Assembly: GCA_034509755.1 (NCBI GenBank)
Contig: CM067559.1
Coordinates: 17,838,501-17,902,500 of the forward strand
From: Anisodus tanguticus
Taxonomy: Eukaryota; Streptophyta; Magnoliopsida; Solanales; Solanaceae
Reading direction: 5' to 3'
DNA length: 64,000 nt
The notes under the pieces were generated by a model. The model saw only the letters and a program-made list of their open reading frames with translations. It searched no databases and was not told where the DNA came from. Positions 1-11,877 of the stretch are shown piece by piece; positions within the stretch are counted from its first letter, which is position 1; each line of letters begins with the position of its first letter. Position numbers and translations under genes: made by a program.

Positions 1-30
1 ACTTATTTATACGGCTAATAATGCGAATAA

Positions 31-1088
31 TGTTGGAAATTTACTAATGTGGAATTAAGTTTATCCCGTTATTTATGACTCGAACAATTGGGCTCCGCAC
101 ATCGGAAATATCGTTTCCACACACGTGCAATCTTAGTGCCAAGTATCGTAAATTTCGTTAATGAAAGAGATATTGGTACGTAAGTGAAATGTTTGAGACA
201 TAGAATGATGGATGGTTATTGAATTAATAACAAATGTTCCACGTTGGTAAACGAATGAAGGATTGTGCGAGGTGTAAGATGGAACGGGTCGGAAAAGGGT
301 CGCGGAGCCGAAAAGGGCCGCGACGCCGGAGCGCCGCGACGCCGGAGCGCCGCGGCGCTAATTCCCATTTTAGTCTCTGGAGCCGCGGCGCTTCCCAGGC
401 AGTGTTTGCTCGACGGAATCCCAAAGGTTTGGCTGTTGAGGGGGCTTCAATGACATTGAAACCACCCAATAATGGCCATTACTTGGACCATTATGTTGCT
501 GCATTACTTGGGGGTTAAATGTCATCCATTACATGACAATTGATTGCCATTGTGGGGCAATTGAAGAGGCTATCTTGCACGCCTATAAATTGAAGCTTTG
601 GCTCAATTCTATAGATGAAGAAGAAATGAGAACATATATGCACATATGAACAGAAAAATAATCTTCATTGTTTATGTTCTTCGCTGAGATTATTTGTGTA
701 GGCTTTGCACACTTGATAGTTTGATGTTTCATCTTGGGAGACTATTGTCCACACTTCAGTAAAGCCTATATATGGGGGCAATCTTGTCTTAAAGACAGAG
801 AGTTATCTCTCGACTCAGCCGGTGGTGTTGTGATTTATCTAATTGGTTGCTAAGTGTTTCAGGTGTAAACTTACCAGACGAAGGACTCTAACGGTTCATA
901 TTCTCAGCGGATCTACAAGCCACAAGTGTAGCAGTTCATGTTATTGTATTTCCGAATACAAGTTCTATATTTAAAGTTTATTCAAGATCAAGATATTGAC
1001 AACTTGTTGTTGTCCTAATTGTTGTTTATCCTTTCGATCACTGTAATAGTTATTTACTATTCCCGTTGTTGCTTTACATATTCCAACA
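31..1088 (+). mobile_element. Solo LTR, Ty1/copia-like, family A copy 1
   Basis: The segment opens with TGTTGGAAATTT and closes with CATATTCCAACA, a TG...CA LTR with short inverted ends. It is flanked by the 5-bp direct repeat AATAA (26-30 and 1089-1093). No PBS or coding region follows, so it is a solo LTR left by recombination. A TATA-like CCTATAAATT near 582 sets the plus orientation. A GC-rich block near 300-370 repeats an AGCGCCGCGACGCCGG-type unit. A relative of the same LTR lies in opposite orientation at 10967-11872. Small open frames inside are chance. Confidence 0.85.
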
Positions 1089-1093
1089 AATAA

Positions 1094-2580
1094 AAGATGA
1101 CCAATTTGTTTTAAAAGTTTTGAATATACATGACGAGCCTAAAATAAATAAGCTAGAGGCGGGTTTTCAATTTTTAAACTACCCGAGCCTAAAATAAATA
1201 ATCTAGCGACAGGTTTTGCATTTTGAACTATCCTATTAATTTATTAATTCAAAACCTAATTATTCCAAGTGTTCCGATGACCGCAAAAAAAATTAAACAA
1301 TTATTACAACTCAAAAATAAAAAAATAGAAAGGCGGTATTAAAGAATTAAAGTTGCGACTAGGGCAGATGACGATATCATCCCGCCCTATTTGTTTAGAA
1401 ATCCCAAGGCCGAAGAATGCAATGAGTGGGGATGTGGGTCTTCGTTTTGACAAAAGTCATGATGAGTCTCATTAAGAGACTATTTGTTGCTCCCAATGCA
1501 TTTCATGTAAATAAAAGAAAGCAAAGAATTAGTGACGGAACACAAAAATATATATGTATAAAGAATGTAAACAAATAATTCATGAATGATAATAAAGCTC
1601 ATATTAACTGTAGTAACCCGAGAATAAATTAACAAACCCAAACAAATAACAGCACAACAACATTCAATTACGTAATGGGTCTCAGAATGCAAAAAGTATG
1701 AGAGTAAAAGTATAAAACATGTCCAAAATATAATTTTCAGCTATAAAAAACAGATCGGCCTAGATGCACAATGGACCCAATTAACACATATTCATAAATA
1801 TACAATCTCATATTTGATATTCATTTCAACATATAAGGGCAGATATACATGATATAGTCCCAATTAATTCTGTTTAGACCTCAATAGACATTACATAAGG
1901 TTCACATTGACTATCTCAAGTTAATATGGCAACCAACCAACATACTCATGATATATACCAAGAACAATATGTATATTACATGAGTCTTAAACATGAATCT
2001 GACACGGTACAAACAATCAGAATGAATCAACATTTTTACAAGATTTCATAATTCGCTACACAACCCTTGTAATCATATTGGGGCTCAACTAACTCCATAT
2101 ATCATGATTTCTATTAAAGAGACTGTGAACCAACATTTTCATCACATAATATAATTTACCTAATCAACCGCAGTCAACTAAATATTATGAAGGAAACTTT
2201 AACCAACTACAGCTCTTTCAAACATATATTGATCTCATGTGACTCATATCATATTCAAACATAAACACTAAAAAACTAATAACTCACTCTAATAGCTAAT
2301 CAATAACCAATTAAATTAACTAAACATATAAAAAACAGTAACCATATGTCCTTAGAGCATTTCCAAATCATGAATAACTAAACAACATACACACAGCTAA
2401 CCAAATTCCACAAATTTATCACTTAGTCCGTAGGAATGCATTTTATATACATGTTATCAACTATAGCAAACTAATCATGTTTAGGGAGTCTAAGCTAATT
2501 TAAATAGCTAATCTACTACAAACACACATAATGGAGAAAAATAAAGTAAACAAAAGCAAATAAATAAAAAATGAGAGGAG
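1094..2580. other. AT-rich intergenic DNA, nothing recognised
   Basis: About 1.5 kb of AT-rich sequence. I see no coding frame with recognisable motifs and no clear terminal repeats. Short A-runs and poly-purine tracts are common. It may be an old, unrecognisable transposon remnant. Confidence 0.5.
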
Positions 2581-3500
2581 TTCGAATTTATGGACCTTTT
2601 ACGGGCAGCGAACCGAGGCGTGTTTCGAATCGTCGACCCGCTCGGAGAAATATTTTAGAATTCTGATTTTTGATTTAAAAAATTCTGATTTTTTTTATTT
2701 TTTAGACCTGAAATTGGACTTTTGATTTTCTGATTTTTTTTTACCCGATTTTGACCCCGACCCGGAAAATGAAACAACCCCGAAAATAGAATCAAGAAAG
2801 AACAAAAAAATAGATTTTTTGGATTGAAAATTAGGAACTAGAAAATGGAGTATTTCAGATTAAAATTATGAAACAAAAAGGGTATTTTCTAAGCAAAATT
2901 AGGAACAAATCAAACCATTTTGGATTCAGATTTTTGCCTTTGTTTTCGACCCTTTTTTCTTTGCTTTTTGACCCGAAAAGACCCTTCAATTATGTTTTTG
3001 GTGACCCAAAAAGAACCCCCAAAGACCGACCTTGTTCTCGATTTATTTTTCAGATTCGGCTAAAAAAGGGACCCCCTTTGAATGGAGAACAAAAGGGGGT
3101 TTATATAGATGGATTTCCCCCCCTAAAATCGAGTTTGAAATTGAAATAAAGGGGCAAAAGGTTGCGGATTTTAGGGGTTGAAATCACGGTTTTTTTGGGG
3201 TGTGGGTATGGGTGAAGTGATGGGAGGGGTGTGGTGGTGTCAGGGGTTGGTGACCGGCGGATTTTGGGGGTATGGGGTAGGTCGGCGAGGTGATGGGGGC
3301 AGGGGTATGGGGCTATCGGCGATTGAGAGTTTGAGGGGAGGGGTGAGTTTTTTTTATTTCGTTGTTTAGGTTTAGGTTAGTATAGAAGAATAAAAGGGTG
3401 TGGGTTTGTGGGCCGACGGGTTTGGGGATTTTTTGGATGAGTTGGGTTGAGTTAAAATGGGTTTCGGTTGGGCCAATGGGGGGGTTGTGTATTGGGCTTG
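2581..3500. other. Unassigned T-rich then G-rich segment, possibly LTR/UTR
   Basis: T-rich stretches with repeated CTGATTTTT and GACCCG words (2640-2780) are followed by a strongly G-rich plus strand (3170-3370). The composition resembles the LTR or untranslated part of a Ty3/gypsy element, and it abuts the broken Tat-like pol fragment on its right. No matching partner was found in the window, so the assignment is open. Frames here are low-complexity and are not called as genes. Confidence 0.3.
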
Positions 3501-3519
3501 TAATTTGTGGATATGTTGC

Positions 3520-3674
3520 CTTAAAATATCTACCAACTCTTTCTTTTGTGCGGGGCTCAGATGGATGTTGATTCTTGTTTCCTTCACAGGTTCTGCGTCT
3601 CCTAAATTTACTGCCTCTGTTTCATCCAGATTTGACTTTGGCTTATACTCAAAATGCTCCAATTCTTCGGTCAA
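3520..3674 (-). pseudogene. Gypsy (Tat/Ogre-type) pol fragment upstream of RT
   Basis: The minus-strand frame contains EAVNLGDAEPVKETRINIHL followed by SPAQKKELVDILRQ. In Tat-lineage gypsy polyproteins this LGDAE...I-HL segment lies between the protease and the reverse transcriptase. Family similarity stops abruptly near 3520, where the expected RT start should follow. The fragment therefore marks the truncated end of the element whose gag lies at 4.3-6.3 kb on the same strand. The frame running on to 3372 reads into unrelated sequence. Confidence 0.6.
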
Positions 3675-4290
3675 TTCTTCCGGTCGTGAGTCTCCTCATA
3701 TTCTTCGAAGTCATGTTCGTTGTTTGGATTTTGTTTGCTTGTTTCATTACATGTCACACTCATATTATCGACAGATTTATTAGTTTGCATGATGAAAGAG
3801 GAATTTTTTTTTACCAAAATGAATTTTGAAATAGCAAAAGTAATGTGGATTTGTCATTTTAAGCTTTCAAAAGGTAGAGGCAAAACACATTAAATGCATA
3901 GATGTGATTCAGGCCTCAATCTGAATCACATTGTTTCATTAAGTACTAATGCCTAGATTCCCGGAGAAACAGGGTCGGGGCACATGTCCAATTCTTCAAA
4001 ACATTTCCCTGCTCTGCATCCCAAATGGTTGGGTCTTCATCGTAATTATCCAGAATCACATTGCGTTTCGCTACTTCTTAAGCAATGAAAAGACTTTTGA
4101 GTCCCCCCACGGGGTTGGCTACATCACCCTCCTTTGATTTCTGAGCGGCGCATGTTTTGACAAATGACTGACTCAGAGGCGGAACAGGCTTTGGCAAGGA
4201 AGCATCTCTTTTCTTTTGGATATTGGTCGATAAGACTCCTTAAGGAAAAGACGATGTCATGATCCACGGCTTTGGAGGAAGCACTTCTAC

Positions 4291-4506
4291 TTAAAATGGT
4301 GTTCTCACTTGGACTGTAATTATAGGGGTGATAAAGGCCGATGATTCAGCCTTTTCCTCTCTCTGGACTGGCACAATAGTCCCTTCCAAATTGTGTTCTT
4401 CATCAACAATAATCATGTTCACATTGGTATCATCATGGTTTGGCAAAGGGTTATTGTTTACATCAGGGGGAGCTCCTTTCAGTTGGATAACTCCTTCTTT
4501 GATCAA
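4291..4506 (-). pseudogene. Gypsy (Tat/Ogre-type) gag-pol linker fragment
   Basis: The minus frame begins MIKEGVIQLKGAPPDVNNNP and continues LPNHDDTNVNMI. This is the conserved linker of Tat-lineage gypsy polyproteins, I-EG-I...PP-VN-NPLPNH-...VN-I, found after the gag zinc region and before the protease. It lies between the gag block (to about 5820) and the pol scrap at 3520-3674, in the expected order for a minus-strand element. Protease and RT are missing. Not functional. Confidence 0.6.
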
Positions 4507-4906
4507 TGCCTCGATTTTGTCTCTGAGGGCATATCAATTTCCAGTGTCTTGTCCATGGATTCCAGAGTGGTATGCATAATGCTTAGTCTCATCGTGCCAT
4601 TTGAGAATAGGATTGAGGACATTTCCTGGGATGGGCTGGAGTATTCCTGCGATTCTCAGTCTTTCATAGAACTGGGCTCGAGGTCGGCTAAAGGTGTATA
4701 GGTTTTGACTGGCTTTCTTTCATGTTTTGAACGGGGTCTGGGTGCGTTTGGTGGATGGACTCGTGGCTGAGGTAAGTATGCGGGCTGATATTGTGGGGGA
4801 TTCAGATAGGCAGGCGCTCGCGGTAGGCTATATTAGCTGGGTATGATAGACAGGGTAGGGAGCAGGCGAGTGTTGATAATAAGGCTGAGGACTTTGGGCG
4901 TTTAGG

Positions 4907-5820
4907 CTATAATAGGAAACCTGAAGACTTTGGGCATTTTGGTTGTAGTAGAAAAGCTGAGGACTTTGGGTGTTTTGGTTGTACTAAGGACTTTGGGTGT
5001 TTTGGTTGTAGCAGGCGCTCCCTCTTCCTCTTTATTGCTCCCCCAAATGAGTCCGACTGAATTGGCTCACTCGTTGCTTGCAACGCTACCAAGTTTGTAA
5101 TTCTTCCAATTTTGATACCCTCTTCTATGAAATCCCTCATCCTTACAACTTCAGAGAAACTTCGTCCTATGACGCTTATCATTCTTTCATAGTATGTTGC
5201 ATCTTTCAAAGATTGTACAAAGAGAGAGGTCATCTCACTTTTCGCTATCGGGGGTTGAACTTTTGTTGCTTTCGCCCTCCACTTCATGACGTATTCTCTG
5301 AAGGCCTCTGTGGATTTCTTTTCCAACTTCATCAGATAAAATCTATCAAAGATTGTGTCAGTGTTAAACTTAAATCTGTCCACGACATCTTGTGCCATCG
5401 TGCCCCAATTACGCCATTTTTGCGGGTCTTGGCTCGTGTACCAGTCGAGTGTTTCCCATGTTAAACTCCTTACGAACAACTTCATTATGATGGTCTGGTC
5501 TTTACCTACCCCAACCAGTTTGTCACAATACGATCTTAAATGAGCGTGAGGATTTTCCTTCCCATCAAACAAGTCAAATTTTGGCACCTTATATCCGACA
5601 GGCAATTCAACGTCGGGATGCATGCAGAGATCTTCGTACTCGAGTCCTTCACGTCTCTCGCCACACTTTCATCGGTTTTGATCTTTATTTGCCTTTCCAT
5701 CTCTTCATACTGGTCAATTTCCTGAAGAGGAATGTTTGGTATGGTGGTAGTAAAAGGCTGGGCTTCCGTTACATATACTGGTGGTACATACTGCTTGTTA
5801 TGGTTAGCGATGTGTGACAT
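4907..5820 (-). pseudogene. Gypsy retrotransposon gag (Tat/Ogre-type)
   Basis: Two overlapping minus-strand frames (5820-5536 and 5623-4907) together show a plant retrotransposon gag domain. The second frame starts with VPKFDLFDGKENPHAHLRSY and contains WYTSQDPQKWRNWGTMAQDV, then FYLMKLEKKSTEAFREYVMK and WRAKATKVQPP. These are hallmarks of the gag family that packages Ty3/gypsy RNA. A frameshift separates the frames at about 5540-5620. The 3' end degenerates into short repeats encoding LLQPKHPKS-like units (4907-5010). It is part of a truncated element whose PBS is at 7191-7210. Confidence 0.75.
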
Positions 5821-5883
5821 TTGTATTTGTTTGGTTGCCTGGTAATTTTGTGCGTGATGGATATTTTGGACAAGTGGGGTAAT

Positions 5884-6335
5884 TTAGGTAAGTGGAGCTT
5901 GAGGTGCATATAGAGTTGTGAAGGATGTTGGATCATTTGGGCTTTGTTGTGGACTGGCTTTTGGGTTGATAGGATGTGGGTTAGTGTGCTGCGGATTGGT
6001 TTTGCTTAGTGAGCAATTTCCAGGAATGTTTTGGGGAAATGGCGGTTTAGGAGATGAAATAGTTTGCGGTGCAGTTGCATTAATCCTTTGTTCAGGGAGT
6101 GGAATATTGAGGCTGATGGACAGGTTGGTGAGATTTTGGAGCCGCTCAATCTCAGTCTGCATGGTTGCCATGTATTGCAACAGTTGGGCGATGTATTCTT
6201 TTTTACGGTAGTATTTCTCCTTTCTGAAGCTTCTGGTTCATCTCTCGGAAGAGCAATAAGTCCCAGGCCAGTCTGTTCGGATGCACCTGAATCAGTCATT
6301 TGTGCCTTTGATCTCGTGAAGTAGGGGTTTTCCAC
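5884..6335 (-). pseudogene. Gypsy gag N-terminal part
   Basis: The minus-strand frame starting at 6335 (MENPYFTRSKAQMTDSG) and the overlapping frame 6180-5884 (MQYMATMQTEIERLQNLTN) together resemble the N-terminal, proline-rich leader of Tat-type gag. A short coiled-coil-like stretch precedes a P/N/Q-rich segment. A frameshift near 6150-6200 separates them. Position just upstream of the gag core on the same strand supports the call. No enzymatic role. Confidence 0.5.
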
Positions 6336-6364
6336 CAGTTTTAGTCAACACGAATTGGGGAAAT

Positions 6365-7190
6365 AAATCAGGCAAAATAAACCTTCTAAAAATTGAAGAA
6401 AACCAAGTTAGTATAAGACGAGTAATTATTGCTTATAAATAATATGCACAGAGTGAAAGCAGCAAAAATAGCAAGCAGATTGCGCGTCCTATCCTGCATG
6501 GGGCCTCTCTTATGCCAGAGGTGGGCGTAAACGCCAAATATGCGAGATTGTGATAGATTGATCCAAGCCACTGAATTGAAATTCTTTCCGTTGGAAATAA
6601 AAGATGAATATATATTTTCCAATTTCAGCATGTCATGATTAGGTTTGGATCCGTCTATCATCATCATGCTACAAATAAAATGTTGATTGGTCGTTGGGTT
6701 GTGAGACCCGTCGACAATTGGTGGATTTCTTAATTGTGGAGTCAATACCAAGGATCGATCCACCTAAGATGTATGCATGCATGACTTAAAAAAAAGGTGG
6801 TATAACTCTATCCTAAATTTTCTAAGATTTGGTTTTTCATAGACCCAAGGTTCCCGAGCGGACTGCTCGAGTGAGAAGGCTACGCGGCCACCGGATGGTC
6901 CGAACGCTCTGCACATATGATAACTCTCCTAAAATTTGGAAATTTGAAAGAAAATTTTGCCGGTGCGCGAAACACACCTCGCGTGTTATGTGTGATAGTG
7001 TCAATTTTCCGAAGTCGAGGAAATATGAGCGGAATGTCAATTTAAGAAAAAACAGTAAAAGAAAGTAGCAATTAAAGCAGCGAAGCATACAAAATTGCAT
7101 AAAGGAAATAATTTAAAGCACTAGATCAAATAAGGAGCAAAATAAAGTGCAATAATAATTAACCTGAGTTTGCTATGGTTAAAAACCTGA
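6365..7190 (-). other. Gypsy 5' untranslated leader
   Basis: This stretch lies between the PBS (7191-7210) and the gag start near 6335 of the minus-strand Tat/Ogre-type element, so it should be its leader. A 125-residue minus frame at 6763-6386 has no recognised motif, and I do not call it a gene. Confidence 0.4.
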
Positions 7191-7210
7191 ACTCCCCAGT
7201 GGAGTCGCCA
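7191..7210 (-). promoter_or_regulatory. Primer-binding site of Tat/Ogre-type gypsy element
   Basis: The minus strand reads TGGCGACTCCACTGGGGAGT directly after an LTR end (...GACAACA). This is close to the tRNA-Arg-type PBS known from Ogre/Tat elements. It fixes the element orientation as minus and the LTR boundary at 7211. Confidence 0.65.
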
Positions 7211-7500
7211 TGTTGTCGGTGCATTTTTAACCACGATCCGCGATATATTGGGTCGATTCCTCTGGATTTTGGAATGATGTTGAGGAGTCGCCACCTAATT
7301 ACTCTATGGTCAATTAGGACATCTAATGTTAACTAAAATGCTGCAAAGTGAACTCCGATTACTGGTCTGCGAAACTATGAGATTCTAGGTAAATGTTCTT
7401 TATTAACCTAAAGGGAAGGGGTTAGGTACCCTTTAAGATCCGTTAACTTGCAGTTATCCTGTCAAACTCATGTTAATTATTATGCTAAGGAAAAAACATG
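7211..7500 (-). mobile_element. 5' LTR (partial) of Tat/Ogre-type gypsy element
   Basis: On the plus strand the segment begins TGTTGTCGGTGCATTTTTAA immediately next to the PBS, as expected for an LTR end. Its outer boundary is not visible. The element seems to lack a matching LTR on its far side, so I place the right limit only roughly. The 7500-8000 stretch beyond is AT-rich and unassigned. Confidence 0.45.
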
Positions 7501-7999
7501 TTTAAAAATATATAAAGTAAAAAAAATATGTTGTAAGTAAAAAAGATGCATTTTTGACGAAGCAAAAGTTTTCACCACTTATTCTTTTAAAGAGTTTCGC
7601 AAAGTTAATTGCAGTTTTTGAGAAGTAAATTCTCGACATAAAATTCGAAAAGAAGGCATGGCATTGTTTATGAAAATACATGTAAAAATTGAAAAGCATG
7701 CATTTGTAAGACATTGTTTATGAGGTGTTAAAATATTTAAAATTGCAAATAAATATCGAAAAAGAGGGAACAAAATTGGGTGCCAATACGCTCTATCCTA
7801 AGTGATTCATTCTTATATTACAATATAGGCTTATCCACCCTTTTAACTAAACAAAAGATAGAATCAAAATTTGGATGAATATCACTTTGATAACATCTAC
7901 CTTGTTGGACGTAGACATACCATCAGTCATTTTCTAAATTTATTGGCTAAACTTCTCACATGATAAAGGAAATGCTAGAAAGGCACCTCCACTAAATTC

Positions 8000-10195
8000 T
8001 TTAAGCACCATCAAATTCATTCTGATGCAAACCCGAAAAGAAGTGCATAAAATTTCTTTCTTTCTTAATCTTTGGTGACAAACGAAGTGTTGCACCTATT
8101 TTAAGGTTTGGCTTACAATTCTGTCAAGCAAATCGAAGATTACTTCATGATAAAGTAAGGTGACTGGAAGCTTTTATGATGGCGACTCAAGTATGATTAA
8201 TCGTTTACGACCTTCTACGAGCTCATATGAGCATATAAAGTATTTATTTGTTAAGAACTCACGGGATGATGATCGGACGCAGTGAGTTCAAGTCGCAGTA
8301 ATTATCGTGAAGTATTTAAGGGGTTGTTTTCTTATGGTATAGAAATCGGCAGGGGTTTGTTAGCTCGTTTAGAGCTTGTTTGTAGTTAAAAGAAGGTCGG
8401 GTGTGGAGTATACCATTGTATATATCTTCGGGAGCTCATCACTCTTTGATTGCTTGACGGTTTTGTTGGTATAGTTGTAATATGTTGCTGGGTTGTTGGT
8501 TATGTTGATATTAGCTATCTTAAACAGGTTTAACATTTATCAGAGAGATTAATTTGTCATAGTCATTCGAAGGTTAAATCAAGGTACGTGAGGTTATTTC
8601 TTGACTCGCCGCTAGGGCATGACGTGTGTTGTTTATTTCTTACCTGAATCATGAATGTCTAGAGCTTATAAATGTGATAATCCCATGTTTTAAGTCCTGC
8701 AAGTCTCATAAGAAAGGTTATATGTCTGCACTTAGCTGTGCTCAAGCGTTTTACTCATTAACTCAAGTCTAAGTCGTGAGATGAGTTTAGAGTTTTCCCT
8801 TAAGTATGACAAAGTTGATAGTATAAAAGGTATAATGAAGGAGGTTATAGAATGTGTCGAAGATAAATAACACTTAAGATGGATGTAGTATGTAGTCGAG
8901 GCCTAAGAAGAGATTATAAGATAAGATACATAGCATAATGTAAGAAGAACATGTTAATAAAATTCAGTTGCTCATATCGAGTTGTAAAACGTCCTTTGAG
9001 TCAAGTCATGATATCGCAGAAAGGTATGAGTCTTCATAAGAGTCTAGGGGTCTATAGACTTAGCATGTAAACTAAGAGAAGTTAAGATGGCACAAGCTAC
9101 GTATATTCCTCCCCGAGGGTGAGATGATTCAGAAAGCTAGGATATGAGTCTACCAAGTATCAAATGAGAATCTTAGAAATGTAAGAGTATAAGTTCTTAT
9201 GGAATCTCTTAACATGTAGTCGAGTCGCGTAACATCCTTTATCATAAGTCCCAAAGGTGATCAGTAGTTATAAGAAGTAAGTTACTAGTTTTCACAAGCT
9301 AAAGAGTTAAGATTCCTAGGATGCTTATTGTAAGTATGTTAGCATGTCATATGAGAAGAAATAAATTTCCAGATGCGTGCTTGTCTTCTGGGATATACAT
9401 ATTCAGTTTCCTTCGGGGCTATGCATTACCACCACGAGCATTTCACATGTACAATATTGCATTAATATTATGTGTTGCTCTCAGTTAGTTAGTATGACTT
9501 ACATATTCTACAGTAAGTGAAGAGAGAATCCAATAAATAGTGATCCCAAGTATTACAGTAAACCATCCCAGAATGTCGCTCCATATAGCGACCCAAAGAA
9601 TATCATCAGAAAGACTCTAAGAAGATTCGGAAAGATAGAAGTATAGTAAGATCTAAGATATGTTTCCATAGAAGGTTACAGAGTCCTCAGTTATGGTTTG
9701 AGTTGATTGTCTTTCAGTTGATCTTTCTTAGCTTCTATTTTATTATATATGTTTTATATATGTCTTACATACTCGATACAATCTTTCTATACCGGCGTCC
9801 TTTGGCGGAGGCGCTGCATTTGTTATGTTTCACATTGCAGGTTCAGGTATATCGAGTGACAAACGTGCAGTCTAAATGGTACAGATGTTTAGCAAGATTA
9901 TGTAAGCTCCATTTCTTTTTGGAGTTGAGTCAGGTTTTGTACTTATATTTATTGAGATTATGGGTAGGTCGGAGCCCTGTGCCGACTATTTTACGTCAGT
10001 CAAATGTTCATAGAGGCTTCATAGACGTCTATGGTCAGATTGTCATGTACAACATTTACATTCAGTTATACATACGAAGCAACTTATAGAACATGTTTAC
10101 AGATTTACAGAGATACTACGTCATGTAGACAATTACAGGTTCATAGCAATAGTATGTAGAGTGTAATCTGTTCTAGTCGAGATTGGGGCGTGACA
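8000..10195 (+). mobile_element. Degenerate Ty3/gypsy LTR
   Basis: The segment ends GGGGCGTGACA, matching the end of the better preserved gypsy LTR at 18072-20028 (GGGTCGTGACA). It also shares that LTR's internal order near the end: a GGTCGGAGCCCTGTGCCGAC-like box (9967-9986) followed by ATAGAGGCTTCATAGAC (10009-10025). No PBS follows and no mate was found. The start is not resolved, so 8000 is approximate. The 128-residue frame at 9703-10089 lies inside it and is rejected as coding. Confidence 0.5.
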
Positions 10196-10199
10196 TATA

Positions 10200-10828
10200 C
10201 CTTCAGCAGAAAATTACACTGTATATATAAGGTTAACATTATTTTTTATGTATATATAGTAGATGTTAAATCCATTTGGTTTCTTTGTATGTTTACTACT
10301 TCATATCCCTTGCAAAAACTTTAACTCCACCACGGTAACAAGTGATATATAAAATCAATCACCTCCCGAAAATGATTAAAAAAATAAAGATTAGAGAACA
10401 AAATAATTACCGTCAAGAACTCAAACTTGAAAGTAACTCCAAGTTTCATTCAAACAATAAAGTTTTTAACTTCATAATTTATTTGTTCACAAATTTATTT
10501 GTAATCATAATGTAAAATTTCCTTTTAAGAATGAGTTTGCCAAGTATTTAAAGTTATTACATCCGCATCTCAATCAATAAAGGAAACAACTAAAAACAAA
10601 ATCAGAAAAGTTAAAAATTAGAGAAGGAAAACCCTTATTTTACAAGAAAATAATATGGAAGGTACAGACCTATCGAGAAAAGAAAAAAAATGGCTCTTCT
10701 GGGAAACAAATACTACACCAACTTAGAAAAAAGAAATAAAAAACACTTTTTAGTAACAAACAGATGTTTCATTTTTAATAGGAAATAAGAAGATGCATTA
10801 AGATGTTTTATTCTTCTGCAATAAGTTA
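10200..10828. other. AT-rich intergenic DNA
   Basis: A-rich sequence without recognisable genes or terminal repeats. Confidence 0.4.
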
Positions 10829-10961
10829 CTCCCTCCGTCTCATATTAACTGTCAAGATAATACATTCAAAATACTTGTCATTTTACAAAAACAAAATGAA
10901 ATTAATTAATTTTATTGCATTTTGACCTTAACATCAAGTATTCTTTAAATTAACTAATATT
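10829..10961. mobile_element. Stowaway-like MITE fragment
   Basis: After a TA (10827-10828) the sequence CTCCCTCCGTCTCATATTAA matches the typical Stowaway/mariner MITE terminus. The opposite terminus is not found, because the solo LTR with TSD GATTT starts at 10967 and LINE sequence follows it. Only one end of the MITE is therefore present. Confidence 0.55.
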
Positions 10962-10966
10962 GATTT

Positions 10967-11872
10967 TGTTGGATATGTAAAGCAGTACGGGAAGTAAATA
11001 AATATTACAAGTGTTCGAAAGGATAAACAAACAAGTCAATGTTCAGAACTGCCGCAAGCTTGTTGAGTCTTGATCTTGATAACCTAAAACCAAGAAATAC
11101 TAAATATGGATTGTTACAACTGTGGGCTGAGTCGAGAGATGACTCTTTGTCTTTAAGACAAGATTGTCCCGTATATATGCTTTTACGTCAACTGGCAATA
11201 GTCTCCCAAGATAAAACAACAACTAATCAACACTACAAAACAAATAGGTTGATTCTGACGAAGAAAATAAAACATGAAATGACTTGCTGAAGAACGGAAA
11301 AGGAAGGAAGAGTTTTGAGTTTTCTATTCACTGTTTGTGGATAGAATTTCAGTGCTCTCTTCTTTTTCTGTGTTGTATATAGTGTCTCATTTTTTGTCTT
11401 GTATATTGTCTTCACAATTGTGCCAAAAGACAACTTGGGGGTCTATCAGAAGAAGCCCGTGACCCGTGACCCGATCCCGAGCCCTGACAGGACGGGCGGG
11501 CGGCGCGCGTGTGGGCTTAGCCTTGAACCTAAGCACATCTAGGTCTTCCCTCCTTCAAACACATGGGTAACCTCTTGGGGTCCCAAACCCTTAGCCAATT
11601 TTGAGGCTTATAAAGAGAACAATTCTTCATTTTCCCACCGATGTGGTAGATTTGTCCCACACCATATTTCCATTCCTCAAACACCTTACTTTGTGGACCA
11701 ATATCTCTTTCATTTCTCAATGAAATTTGACGATTCTTGGCCCTACGGTCATCTACTCACTTAGTAGATTATGCACGTGTGAAGAGACAAAGCCTCCAAC
11801 ATACGAAACCCTAGTGTTTAAGTAATTAAATACGGGTGGACACACCTCCCCACCAAAGGCAAATTTCCAACA
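10967..11872 (-). mobile_element. Solo LTR, Ty1/copia-like, family A copy 2
   Basis: The plus strand begins TGTTGGATATGTAAAGCA and ends AAATTTCCAACA. The 5-bp direct repeat GATTT flanks it (10962-10966 and 11873-11877). Reverse-complemented it is similar along its length to the LTR at 31-1088, including the start, the end and an internal ACCAATATCTCTTTCAT stretch, so it belongs to the same family in opposite orientation. No coding region or PBS remains. A GC-rich GGGCGGGCGGCGCGCG block lies near 11490. Confidence 0.85.
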
Positions 11873-11877
11873 GATTT

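Noticed and set aside
234..518. 94-residue plus frame and its antisense partner in the first solo LTR
   Set aside because: Driven by the GC-rich repeat near 300-370; lies inside an LTR bounded by a TSD.
2868..3369. Plus-strand frames of 93 and 63 residues
   Set aside because: T-rich and G-rich low-complexity sequence without family features.
9703..10089. 128-residue plus frame with hydrophobic N-terminus
   Set aside because: Falls inside a degenerate gypsy LTR and has no family motif; the hydrophobic look comes from T-rich codons.
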